Assembly (NCBI RefSeq): GCF_004322755.1
Contig: NZ_CP036401.1
Location: 1,178,001 to 1,242,000, forward strand
Source of the DNA: Pseudoduganella albidiflava
Lineage (GTDB): Bacteria > Pseudomonadota > Gammaproteobacteria > Burkholderiales > Burkholderiaceae_D
Direction of reading: 5' to 3'
DNA: 64,000 nt
Made by a program: the position numbers and the translations under genes. The notes beneath the pieces were generated by a model that saw only the letters and a program-made list of their open reading frames with translations, was not told where the DNA came from and did not search any database. Below are positions 1-11,969 of the stretch, in pieces (the stretch's first letter is position 1; the number at the start of each line of letters is the position of its first letter).

Positions 1-62
1 ACCTCACCAACCTCACCAGTCTCACCAGCCTCACCCATCCCACCAACCCTTACCAACCTCAC
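1..62. repeat. Degenerate 9-bp CTCACCAAC-type tandem repeat
   Basis: About seven imperfect copies of a CTCACCAAC-like nonamer run from the left edge of the window to just before the ribosome binding site of the first gene. The array may extend further left, outside the window. It separates the first gene from whatever lies upstream and has no ORF of its own that looks real. Confidence 0.6.
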
Positions 63-82
63 TCATCATCAAGGAGAATGCC

Positions 83-526
83 ATGAACCAGCCATTGCAG
101 GATGAACGCATCGCCACCTCGCTGCGGATCGAAGTCCAGCTGTCTTCGGCCGATGCCTGGCCGGTGCAGTTCACGATGCTGGACAGTAACGGCGAAGCGC
201 TGCCGGCGGCGGTCACCTTGCGCGACGGCGAACTGGAAAACCTGCACGATGTGCTGGCCAAGATCGCCGCCCATGCCGCACCGGCCGCCGGCGGGCTGCC
301 GTTCGGCGGCCCCGACGAAACGCGCGTCATCCTCGGTTTCGATGACTACGTCACGCCGCATTTCAATTTCTACTGCACGTTCGCGTACCCGTCTGCCGAG
401 GGGGGCTACCATCCCGTGACCGGGCGCGCGCTCGTCACCGATGCCTCGCTGGCGCGGCTGGTCGACGGCCTGCGCGAAGTGAAGGACGCCGGGCAGGGCG
501 TGGTCGACTGGGTGATCGCCGACTGA
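83..526 (+). CDS. Hypothetical protein, 147 aa
   Basis: I do not recognise this family. The product is a 147-residue acidic, soluble-looking protein without signal peptide or membrane segment. The start is supported by an AAGGAG box nine bases before the ATG. The middle contains a glycine/proline-rich stretch (PAAGGLPFGGPDE, about residues 72-84) followed by an aromatic-rich part (FDDYVTPHFNFYCTFAYP), suggesting a compact alpha/beta domain. Base composition and codon use match the neighbours. It is followed 43 bases later by a GNAT acetyltransferase on the same strand and could be cotranscribed with it. No function can be proposed. Confidence 0.75.
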   Translation: MNQPLQDERIATSLRIEVQLSSADAWPVQFTMLDSNGEALPAAVTLRDGELENLHDVLAKIAAHAAPAAGGLPFGGPDETRVILGFDDYVTPHFNFYCTFAYPSAEGGYHPVTGRALVTDASLARLVDGLREVKDAGQGVVDWVIAD

Positions 527-569
527 ACCGCGTATTCCCGCCATCGGCCTTTGCTGGCAAAATAGGCCG

Positions 570-1058
570 ATGGACAATTTGACAATACGACCCGCCACCG
601 TTGCCGATGCGTCCGCCATCGGCTCCCTGATCCTGGACCTGCTGCCGTACCTGACCGTGCACCCGCAAGGGCTGGGCGCGGAAAAGTTCGTCGCCAATGT
701 CGGCATCGATGCCCAGCGGCGCTACCTGGGCCAGGACATTTTCCGCTACCACGTCGCGCTGCAGGGCGAGCACCTGCTGGGCGTCGTCGCCGTGCGCGAC
801 AATACCCATCTGTTCCACCTGTTCATCCGGGAAGCGCATCACGGCAAGGGATTGGGCCGGCGCCTGTGGGAGGTGGCGCGCGACGACGCCATGGCAAGGG
901 GCAACCCGGGCCGCTTCACGGTCAACTCGGCGCGGCGCGCCACCGGGCTGTACCTGCGCTTGGGCTTCGTGCAGGCGGGCGGGCCGGTCGAGCACGATGG
1001 CATCGTCGACGTGCCGATGCGGTGGGAAAAACCGGAGGACAGGGAAAACGCCCACTGA
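570..1058 (+). CDS. GNAT family N-acetyltransferase
   Basis: This is a 162-residue single-domain GNAT protein, the usual length of the family, which transfers acetyl from acetyl-CoA to an amine. It opens with the typical beta strand LTIRPATVADA. The acetyl-CoA-binding segment is visible as HHGKGLGRRLW (about residues 91-101), followed by the ALYxxxGF-like ending as GLYLRLGFV (about 127-135). The substrate cannot be told. No Shine-Dalgarno sequence is obvious before the ATG. The gene lies alone between the unknown 147-aa protein and a convergent PRC-barrel gene. Confidence 0.88.
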   Translation: MDNLTIRPATVADASAIGSLILDLLPYLTVHPQGLGAEKFVANVGIDAQRRYLGQDIFRYHVALQGEHLLGVVAVRDNTHLFHLFIREAHHGKGLGRRLWEVARDDAMARGNPGRFTVNSARRATGLYLRLGFVQAGGPVEHDGIVDVPMRWEKPEDRENAH

Positions 1059-1085
1059 GGACATCCGCCGCAGGGCAGAGCGGAC

Positions 1086-1131
1086 TCAGGGCAGGGCAGA
1101 CTCAGGGCAGGGCAGGGCAGGGCAGGGCAGG
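1086..1131. repeat. GGGCA pentanucleotide tandem repeat
   Basis: Uninterrupted and near-perfect GGGCA units lie in the gap between the two convergent genes, with two CTCAGGGCAG variants at the left end. A simple-sequence tract that could vary by slippage; it is not in a reading frame I regard as real. Confidence 0.7.
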
Positions 1132-1158
1132 CTGCCAGGAAAGCGGAACCGGAGGCTG

Positions 1159-1188
1159 AAAAAGACGCACCCTCCGTAGAGGGTGCGT
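1159..1188 (-). terminator. Intrinsic terminator of the PRC-barrel gene
   Basis: A perfect 10-bp stem (ACGCACCCTC with GAGGGTGCGT) and a 4-base loop is followed, read on the minus strand, by C and five T residues. It lies about 90 bases beyond the stop of the minus-strand PRC-barrel gene. On the plus strand there is no T run after the stem. Confidence 0.7.
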
Positions 1189-1278
1189 TGCGGCCGGGTT
1201 ATGGCCGAAGCCGGCGGCCCGCGCAGGACGCAACCGGCAAGGGAGATGACGGGTCAGTACAGCCGGCCCGTCATGCCA

Positions 1279-6030
<4,752 letters not shown>

Positions 6031-6141
6031 TGCGCTTGAAGTAGCCGCCCTGAGTCGACGCGTTGGAGGTAAACGCGTTCGAAGTGCGGCGACTCAAGTA
6101 AAATGCCCGTGAAGTAACAACAGCATCTTTCACCACTATGA

Positions 6142-6175
6142 CACCGGCCGGGCTTCCCGGCCGGTGCTTTTATTT
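6142..6175 (+). terminator. Strong intrinsic terminator between eno and ftsB
   Basis: A perfect 11-bp GC-rich stem (CACCGGCCGGG with CCCGGCCGGTG), 3-base loop CTT, followed by CTTTTATTT. It ends only a few bases before the ftsB ATG, so it occupies the place where the ftsB ribosome binding site would be. Confidence 0.85.
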
Positions 6176-6177
6176 CC

Positions 6178-6519
6178 ATGCGTCTGATTACCCTCGTCCT
6201 GGCGGCGCTGCTGCTGCTGATTCAGTATCCGTTGTGGCTGGGAAAGGGCGGTTGGCTCAAGGTGCAGGACCTCGAACAGCAGGTCGACGCGGCCCACGCG
6301 AAGAACGAGGAACTGCGGCGCCGCAACGCCAAGCTCGATTCCGAAGTGCGCGACCTGAAGGACGGCACCGGCGCCGTCGAGGAACGCGCGCGCTACGAGC
6401 TGTCGATGATCAAGCAAAACGAAATCTACGTGCAAATCCTGCGCAAGGGCCAGATTCCTGGCGACGGCGCCACGCCGGCCCCACCACCTCCCCCCGAGCC
6501 AGGCAAGACGGCACGGTAA
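6178..6519 (+). CDS. ftsB: Cell division protein FtsB (septum formation initiator)
   Basis: FtsB is a small bitopic inner-membrane protein of the divisome that forms a complex with FtsL and FtsQ. The 113-residue product has one N-terminal membrane segment (about residues 3-20, [19 protein letters not shown]). A periplasmic coiled coil follows (about 28-75), rich in Glu/Lys/Arg with leucines at heptad spacing. Then comes the conserved [15 protein letters not shown] segment. The tail is proline-rich. Location directly after eno is the standard position in proteobacteria. No Shine-Dalgarno sequence is seen because a terminator stem lies immediately upstream. Confidence 0.93.
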   Translation: MRLITLVLAALLLLIQYPLWLGKGGWLKVQDLEQQVDAAHAKNEELRRRNAKLDSEVRDLKDGTGAVEERARYELSMIKQNEIYVQILRKGQIPGDGATPAPPPPPEPGKTAR

Positions 6520-6560
6520 CCGCGAAGAAATTGGGATAGACCCAATCCCGCTAGATAAGC

Positions 6561-6789
6561 CCACCCCAAGTGCAAATTCCGGGGTCAGGGAAGAGTACTG
6601 GCGTGCAGGCCAGTACCGCTACGCCGGCAAGGAGCGATGCTCCTTGAGACCCGGCTACGCCCCGGCGGGGTGAAGCAGGGGTTTCGCGAAGCATGCTTCG
6701 CGCCTGCGCAACGGTCCTGGCATGCTTGCCAGGACTCCCTCCTGACCCCAGCCCTTCGCCGTTGGGGTGCACGCATGCGTTTTCAATGC
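6561..6789. repeat. 229-bp structured dispersed repeat, copy 1
   Basis: This copy aligns end to end with 44574-44802, both 229 bp. The ends form inverted repeats: CCACCCCAA near the left end and TTGGGGTG near the right, and just inside these GGGGTCAGGGA against a matching TCCTGACCCC. In between are several hairpins: TACTGGC/GCCAGTA, AAGGAGC/GCTCCTT, CCCC/GGGG, GCGAAGC/GCTTCGC and CCTGGC/GCCAGG. No ORF in it looks like a protein. It sits in the gap between ftsB and the ammonium transporter. It behaves like a MITE-type or REP-type element, possibly also transcribed as a structured RNA. Confidence 0.85.
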
Positions 6790-6946
6790 CCCAGAAAAAT
6801 TGGGTACGTCCCCATTTTCCAGGAAATATTGTTGAGCCCCAACTTGGCGCGTCACGCACCAAGGCGGTGCTGATCAGCTATCGAAAACGGTGCGAAATAT
6901 CTTTATTTGAGAATCCGCACCAGTCGCGGGCATTTCCTTATTTGAC

Positions 6947-6960
6947 GGCACAGTTCTTGC
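6947..6960 (+). promoter_or_regulatory. Sigma-54-type promoter (-24/-12) of the ammonium transporter
   Basis: The sequence GGCACAGTTCTTGC has the invariant GG and GC elements with exactly ten bases between them, and matches the TGGCAC-N5-TTGC consensus in all but the first base. It lies about 43 bases before the transporter ATG. Nitrogen-regulated amt genes are classic RpoN/NtrC targets, so a sigma-54 promoter here fits the gene. Confidence 0.75.
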
Positions 6961-7002
6961 ACTCCCTGCGTGCTTTTGCACTTTACTGGGGAGTGGCGGT
7001 CG

Positions 7003-8208
7003 ATGGAGTCGTTCAAGAGCGGTGGCGATGCCTTGTTTGTCCTGCTGGGGGGCATCATGGTGCTGGCGATGCATGCGGGATTCGCCTTCCTGGAACTGGG
7101 CACGGTGCGCAAGAAAAACCAGGTCAATGCGCTGGTCAAGATCCTGGTCGATTTCTGCGTGTCGGCGATCGCGTATTTCGCCGTCGGCTACGGCATCGCC
7201 TATGGCGTGCACTTCTTCGGGCCGACCGATACGCTGGTGGCCAGCAACGGCTACGCGCTGGTCAAGTTCTTCTTCCTGCTGACGTTTGCCGCCGCCATTC
7301 CGGCGATCATCTCCGGCGGCATCGCCGAGCGCGCCAAATTCTACCCGCAGATGGTGGCCACGGCGCTGCTGGTCGGCTTCATCTACCCGTTCTTCGAAGG
7401 TATTGCCTGGAACGGCAACCTCGGCATCCAGGCTACGCTGGAGCACACCTTCGGCGCGCCGTTCCATGACTTTGCCGGCTCGGTCGTCGTGCATGCCGTA
7501 GGCGGCTGGGCGGCGCTGCCGGCCGTGCTGCTGCTGGGCGCACGCCGCGGGCGCTACGGCAAGGATGGCCGCATCTCGGCGCACCCGCCGTCCAACATCC
7601 CGTTCCTGGCGCTGGGCGCGTGGATCCTTGCGGTAGGCTGGTTCGGCTTCAACGTGATGAGCGCGCAGACGCTCGACAAGATCAACGGCCTGGTCGCGGT
7701 GAACTCGCTGATGGCACTGGTGGGTGGCACGCTGGCCGCGCTGGTGCTGGGCAAGAACGACCCCGGCTTCGTCCACAACGGCCCGCTGGCCGGCCTGGTG
7801 GCCGTGTGCGCCGGCTCCGACCTGATGCACCCGCTGGGTGCGCTGGCGACCGGCGCGGTGGCGGGGGCGATCTTTGTCGTGATGTTCACCCTGGCGCAGA
7901 ACCGCTGGAAGATCGACGACGTGCTGGGCGTGTGGCCGCTGCACGGGCTGTGCGGCGCCTGGGGCGGTATCGCGGCAGGCATTTTCGGCAGCCATGCACT
8001 GGGCGGACTGGGCGGCGTATCGCTGATGTCGCAGGTCGCCGGCACCGTGCTGGGCATCTGCGTCGCCACCGTCGGCGGCGCGCTCGTGTACGGCGTGCTG
8101 AAAGTGACCGCCGGCCTGCGGCTCGATCCCGAACAGGAATTCGACGGCGCCGACCTGTCGATCCACAAGATCAGCGCCACGCCGGAGCGGGAAACCATCG
8201 CCGGGTGA
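7003..8208 (+). CDS. amtB: Ammonium transporter, Amt family
   Basis: Amt/AmtB is a trimeric inner-membrane channel that takes up ammonium under nitrogen limitation. I start at the ATG at 7003 (401 residues), which has a GGGGAG box; the GTG at 6970 would lie almost at the predicted transcription start. Typical segments are present: MHAGFAFLELGTVRKKNQ near the N terminus, ISGGIAERAKFYPQM, FDFAGSVVVH-like (as HDFAGSVVVHAVGGWAALPA), and LGVWPLHGLCGAWGGIAAGIF with a conserved pore histidine. There is no glnK next door. A sigma-54 promoter lies directly upstream. Confidence 0.96.
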   Translation: MESFKSGGDALFVLLGGIMVLAMHAGFAFLELGTVRKKNQVNALVKILVDFCVSAIAYFAVGYGIAYGVHFFGPTDTLVASNGYALVKFFFLLTFAAAIPAIISGGIAERAKFYPQMVATALLVGFIYPFFEGIAWNGNLGIQATLEHTFGAPFHDFAGSVVVHAVGGWAALPAVLLLGARRGRYGKDGRISAHPPSNIPFLALGAWILAVGWFGFNVMSAQTLDKINGLVAVNSLMALVGGTLAALVLGKNDPGFVHNGPLAGLVAVCAGSDLMHPLGALATGAVAGAIFVVMFTLAQNRWKIDDVLGVWPLHGLCGAWGGIAAGIFGSHALGGLGGVSLMSQVAGTVLGICVATVGGALVYGVLKVTAGLRLDPEQEFDGADLSIHKISATPERETIAG

Positions 8209-8305
8209 CGGCGTGACGTTGCACATCGGCCACGCTGTCGCGGTACGTTCTGAATGTACCGCACAGTAAATGGCTGATACGAAACTGCAACATTTTAGTT
8301 CTTGA

Positions 8306-8326
8306 AAATAAGAATCATTCGCATTA
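8306..8326. promoter_or_regulatory. Fur box upstream of the heme receptor
   Basis: An AT-rich AAATAAGAATCATTCGCAT sequence stands out in GC-rich surroundings and matches the Fur 7-1-7 pattern (GAATCATTC core). The same sequence with one change in the core recurs upstream of hemP at 59129-59149. Position, 75-95 bases before the receptor ATG, suits repression by iron-loaded Fur. Confidence 0.75.
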
Positions 8327-8399
8327 AGATGGTGGCCTTCGCCAGCCACCTGTTCCATTTCAGGCGCCAGCTTTCGACTGACTCCCTGACTGGAACACC

Positions 8400-10670
8400 A
8401 TGGATGCACTTACCGCGCGCCGGCGCCTGCTGCCGGCGCTGTTGATGTCCGCGCTGGCGCCGCTGGCCCACGCGCAATCGGCTTCGCCAACTCCCTCCGC
8501 CCTGGGCGAAATCACGGTGACCGCCGATCGCGACGCCGTGGCCGCCAAGGCCGGTACCACCACCACCGTCACGGCGGACGACCTGACCCGCCAGGCCGCG
8601 CAGAACATGCAGAACATCGCCCGCTATGCGCCGCTGGTCAGCGTGCCGAATGCGGCAAGCGGCTCGGGCAGCGTGTGGGACAGCAGCGGCAATACGGGCT
8701 TCAATATCCGCGGTATCGACGGCAACCGCGTCAGCATGGACCTGGACGGCATCGCGCTGCCGGATGCGGCACCCAAGCCGGACGGCTCCACCCTGAACAG
8801 CTTCGGCATCGGCCGCGATTACTTCGACCCGGAGACGTTCCGCGAAGTGAACATCGTTTCCGGCACCACCAGCAATATCGGCGCCGGTCCCGGCACGCCG
8901 GGGCTGGGCGGCTCCGTGCAGTTCACCACCAAGGCGCCGGAGGATTACCTGAACGCCGAACGCCCCGTCCACGCCGACTACAAGTTCGGCTACGACGGCT
9001 CGAACAACATGCGGATGCACGCGCTGACCGGCGCCGCGCAGGCCGGCAACCTGCAGATCCTCACGCTGTTCGTGCACCGCGACGGCAAGGAATACGAATC
9101 CGAAGGCAGCGCCGTCGCCAATCCGGACGACTGGACTTCCGATGCGCTGCTGGCCAAGCTGGCATGGTCGCCGCTGGCGGGGCACAAGCTGACCGCCACG
9201 GTCGACGCCTACCAGGCCAGCCACACGCGCGCCTACCTCAACAAGACCAGCGCGCTGTACCCGGCCGGCGTCGACCAGCAATCGGAGACGCGCCGCAGCC
9301 GCTTCTCGCTCGACCATGAATTCACCGGCAAGGCCGCGCTGTTCGACAAGCTCGAGTCGCGCATCTATGTGCAGAACGCCGAGGTCGACGACCACACCAC
9401 CGGCCCTTACGTATCCCAGGGCCAGCGCTATGACCGCTCGATCGAGACGGGCTACTTCAACAAGAGCCGCGGCCTGGCCAGCCATGCCGTGAAGGCGCTC
9501 GGTGCGCACCAGCTGGCATATGGCTTCAGCGCGGAAACCGTCGACACGCGCCGTCCGTGGCGCGAGGACCGCACCGTGCTCGCCACCGGCGCACACCAGA
9601 TCACCAGCAAGAACCGCATGGTCGATACCGACACGACGAAGCTGGCGGCTTTCGCCAGCGCCGATATCGTGCTGGCCGAGGGCCTGACGCTGGCGCCGGG
9701 CCTGCGCTACGACTGGCGCGAAATGAAGCCGAAGAATATCGAAGAGTACGTGGTGGCCGTGCCGGCCGCGCAAAAGGAGCTGCGCGAACGGAAGGACGAC
9801 TACTTCACGCCGAGCCTGAAGCTGAGCTGGAAATTCATCCCCGAGCTGATGGCCTACGCGACCTACACGCGCGGCACGCGCCTGCCCACCGCGGCAGAAC
9901 TGACCGGCACCTACGACTCGTTCAGCTACACGGGTGCCGGCAACGGCTACGCGGTGCTCGGCAATGCCGACCTGAAAAAGGAAACCAGCAATGCCTTCGA
10001 GCTGGGGCTGAGCGGCCACCCGGCGCGCGGCGTGACGTTCGACGCATCGGTGTTCCACACGAAGTACGAGAACTTCATCGAGTACGCGACCCAGCCGCCG
10101 GATCCGGTCAACTTCCCGACCATCACGCAGGGCCTGTACCGGCCCGAGAACGTGGGCGAGGCGAAAACCTGGGGCGCCGAAATCTCCACCAGCTTCGCGC
10201 TGGGCGAATGGTATCCCGCATTGAACGGCGCGAGCATCAACCTGGGCGCCGGTGTCCAGCACAGCAAGGCGCGCAACCACGACACCGGTGCCGAAGGCGA
10301 ACTGGCGTCCACCCTGCCGCGCAAGATCAGCGCCACCTTTGCCTGGGACGACCCGGCCAAGCGCGGCGGCGCGGCGCTGTCGGTGTTCAACGTGCGCGGC
10401 AAGCAGGCCGGGCCCGACGTGATCTCCAGCGTCACCGGCGCGCGCTTCGACGTGCCCGGCGCCACGGTGGCGGACCTGACGGCGTACTGGAACATCGGCA
10501 AGCACGCGGCCATCACGGCCGGCATCTACAACCTGACGGACAAGAAATACTGGGACTACGCATCGTCGCGCAGCCTGGCCGCCGGCACCACCGCCGCGAC
10601 GCTGGCCGACATCGAGCGCCAGGCGCGCCCGGGCCGCTATGCCGCCGTCACGCTCAAAGTGATTTACTGA
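8400..10670 (+). CDS. TonB-dependent receptor, hemoglobin/heme type
   Basis: An outer-membrane beta-barrel receptor of 756 residues that would import heme or a similar iron source using TonB energy. A signal peptide ends at about residue 25 (LAPLAHA-Q). A TonB box EITVTA follows near residues 37-42, then the plug domain (NIRGIDGNRVSMDLDGI, GGSVQFTTKAPEDY) and the barrel. The C terminus ends VTLKVIY, finishing with an aromatic residue as required for barrel assembly. A Fur box is upstream and a HemS-type gene begins 12 bases downstream. The substrate heme is inferred from this context and from overall resemblance to hemoglobin/transferrin-type receptors. Confidence 0.92.
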   Translation: MDALTARRRLLPALLMSALAPLAHAQSASPTPSALGEITVTADRDAVAAKAGTTTTVTADDLTRQAAQNMQNIARYAPLVSVPNAASGSGSVWDSSGNTGFNIRGIDGNRVSMDLDGIALPDAAPKPDGSTLNSFGIGRDYFDPETFREVNIVSGTTSNIGAGPGTPGLGGSVQFTTKAPEDYLNAERPVHADYKFGYDGSNNMRMHALTGAAQAGNLQILTLFVHRDGKEYESEGSAVANPDDWTSDALLAKLAWSPLAGHKLTATVDAYQASHTRAYLNKTSALYPAGVDQQSETRRSRFSLDHEFTGKAALFDKLESRIYVQNAEVDDHTTGPYVSQGQRYDRSIETGYFNKSRGLASHAVKALGAHQLAYGFSAETVDTRRPWREDRTVLATGAHQITSKNRMVDTDTTKLAAFASADIVLAEGLTLAPGLRYDWREMKPKNIEEYVVAVPAAQKELRERKDDYFTPSLKLSWKFIPELMAYATYTRGTRLPTAAELTGTYDSFSYTGAGNGYAVLGNADLKKETSNAFELGLSGHPARGVTFDASVFHTKYENFIEYATQPPDPVNFPTITQGLYRPENVGEAKTWGAEISTSFALGEWYPALNGASINLGAGVQHSKARNHDTGAEGELASTLPRKISATFAWDDPAKRGGAALSVFNVRGKQAGPDVISSVTGARFDVPGATVADLTAYWNIGKHAAITAGIYNLTDKKYWDYASSRSLAAGTTAATLADIERQARPGRYAAVTLKVIY

Positions 10671-10681
10671 GGAGAGAAAGC

Positions 10682-11836
10682 ATGAAAACCCACCGTCGTT
10701 ATACCGGCCTGCTGGCGCTGTCCGGCGCCTTGATCCTTGGCATGGCCTCGAGCCACGCCAGTACCGCCACGCTCGCCGAGCGCTGGACCACGCTGCGCGC
10801 CGAGCAGCCGAAACTGGGCATCCGCGACGCCGCGAAACAGTTGAGCGTATCGGAGGCCGAACTGCTGGCCACCGGCATCGGCAAGACCGTCACGCGCCTG
10901 GCCGACACCCCCCACGCGCCGCGCGAGATCATGCGCCGCGCGCTGGACCTGGGCAAGGTGATGGCGCTGACGCGCAACGAGAACGGCGTCATCGAAGTCA
11001 CGGGCGAGGCAACGCGCATCGCCAAGCAAGGTGACGAAGGGGCCAAGGATGCGGAACGTGAAGCGCGCGAACTGAACATCGCCGGCGGCTACCTGGGCGG
11101 CCCGATCGACCTGCGCTTCCACTTCACGAAGTGGAAGCACGCGTTCGCCGTGGTCCAGCCGGGCAAGGACGGCGCGGTGTCGCGCAGCCTGCAGTTTTTC
11201 GACGAGAACGGCACCGCCGTGCACAAGGTGTACCTGAAGGATGACGGCAAGGTCGCCGTGTTCGACAAGCTGGTGGCCGACTTCCGCCACCCGCAGCAGG
11301 ACGGCAGGCTGGCGATCGTGCCGGCCGTGGCGAAGGCGGCCGATACGCCCGATGCTTCGGTGGACGTGAAGGAATTCCAGCAGGCGTGGAAGGACATGTC
11401 GGACGTGCACCAGTTCAACCGCATCGTCTCGGAATTCAAGCTGTCGCGCGAGCAGGCGTTGCGCCTGGCGCCGGCCGGCGTGGTCACGAAGGTGGCGCCG
11501 CAGGCGGTGCGCCAGCTGCTGGAACAGGCCGCGGCGAAGGGAGTGCCGATCATGGCGTTCGTCGGCAACGGCGCCGTCACGCAGATCTACAGCGGCAAGG
11601 TGAACAAGGTGCAGGAGTCGGCCGGCTACTTCAACGTGCTGGACCCGGACTTCAACCTGCACCTGCGCGACAAGGCGCTCAAGGCCGGCTATGTGCTGCA
11701 GCGCGCCGGCGTGACGTCGGTGGAGTTCTACGACGACAAGGGCGAACTGGTGGTCACGTTCTTCGGCGTGCGCGAGCGGGGCAAGCCGCAGCCGCAGCCG
11801 TGGCTGGACCTGGCGGCCGCGCTGCCGAAGGCCTGA
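10682..11836 (+). CDS. hemS: HemS/ChuS-type heme-handling protein with a signal peptide
   Basis: HemS-family proteins bind heme after uptake and degrade or traffic it; they are normally cytoplasmic and about 345 residues. The body here (LAERWTTLRAEQPKLGIRDA onward) has the two tandem repeats of the family, each with a beta-rich DLRFHF or DFNLHLR core. The product is 384 residues because of an extra N terminus, KTHRRYTGLLALSGALILGMA ending in SHA-S, that looks like a cleavable signal peptide. The ATG at 10682 has a strong GGAGAG box; a later ATG at 10742 would give a cytoplasmic protein but has none. It is in an operon with the heme receptor. Confidence 0.9.
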   Translation: MKTHRRYTGLLALSGALILGMASSHASTATLAERWTTLRAEQPKLGIRDAAKQLSVSEAELLATGIGKTVTRLADTPHAPREIMRRALDLGKVMALTRNENGVIEVTGEATRIAKQGDEGAKDAEREARELNIAGGYLGGPIDLRFHFTKWKHAFAVVQPGKDGAVSRSLQFFDENGTAVHKVYLKDDGKVAVFDKLVADFRHPQQDGRLAIVPAVAKAADTPDASVDVKEFQQAWKDMSDVHQFNRIVSEFKLSREQALRLAPAGVVTKVAPQAVRQLLEQAAAKGVPIMAFVGNGAVTQIYSGKVNKVQESAGYFNVLDPDFNLHLRDKALKAGYVLQRAGVTSVEFYDDKGELVVTFFGVRERGKPQPQPWLDLAAALPKA

Positions 11837-11865
11837 CGGTTACCCGCGAATCCGGAAGCAAACCT

Positions 11866-11930
11866 GGGGTCAGACCCGCAACACCGCTAACGGCCAGAGG
11901 AAACGTTAGCGGCCTTGCGGGTCTGACCCC
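11866..11930. repeat. Two-tier palindrome of the GGGGTC family
   Basis: Outer arms GGGGTCAGACCCGCAA and TTGCGGGTCTGACCCC pair perfectly over 16 bases. Inside them CCGCTAACG and CGTTAGCGG pair over nine. The structure sits between the convergent hemS and PRISE-type genes and could stop transcription from both sides, though no T run follows. It shares the GGGGTCAGACCC core with intergenic palindromes elsewhere in the window. Confidence 0.75.
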
Positions 11931-11969
11931 GGCATCCGCCGCGGGGTTTGCCCTGGCATCCCGCTACTG

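Noticed and set aside
6551..6862. Short ORFs on both strands inside the 229-bp repeat
   Set aside because: Frames are not kept between the copies at 6561 and 44574, and changes follow stem pairing rather than codon positions, so these are not proteins.
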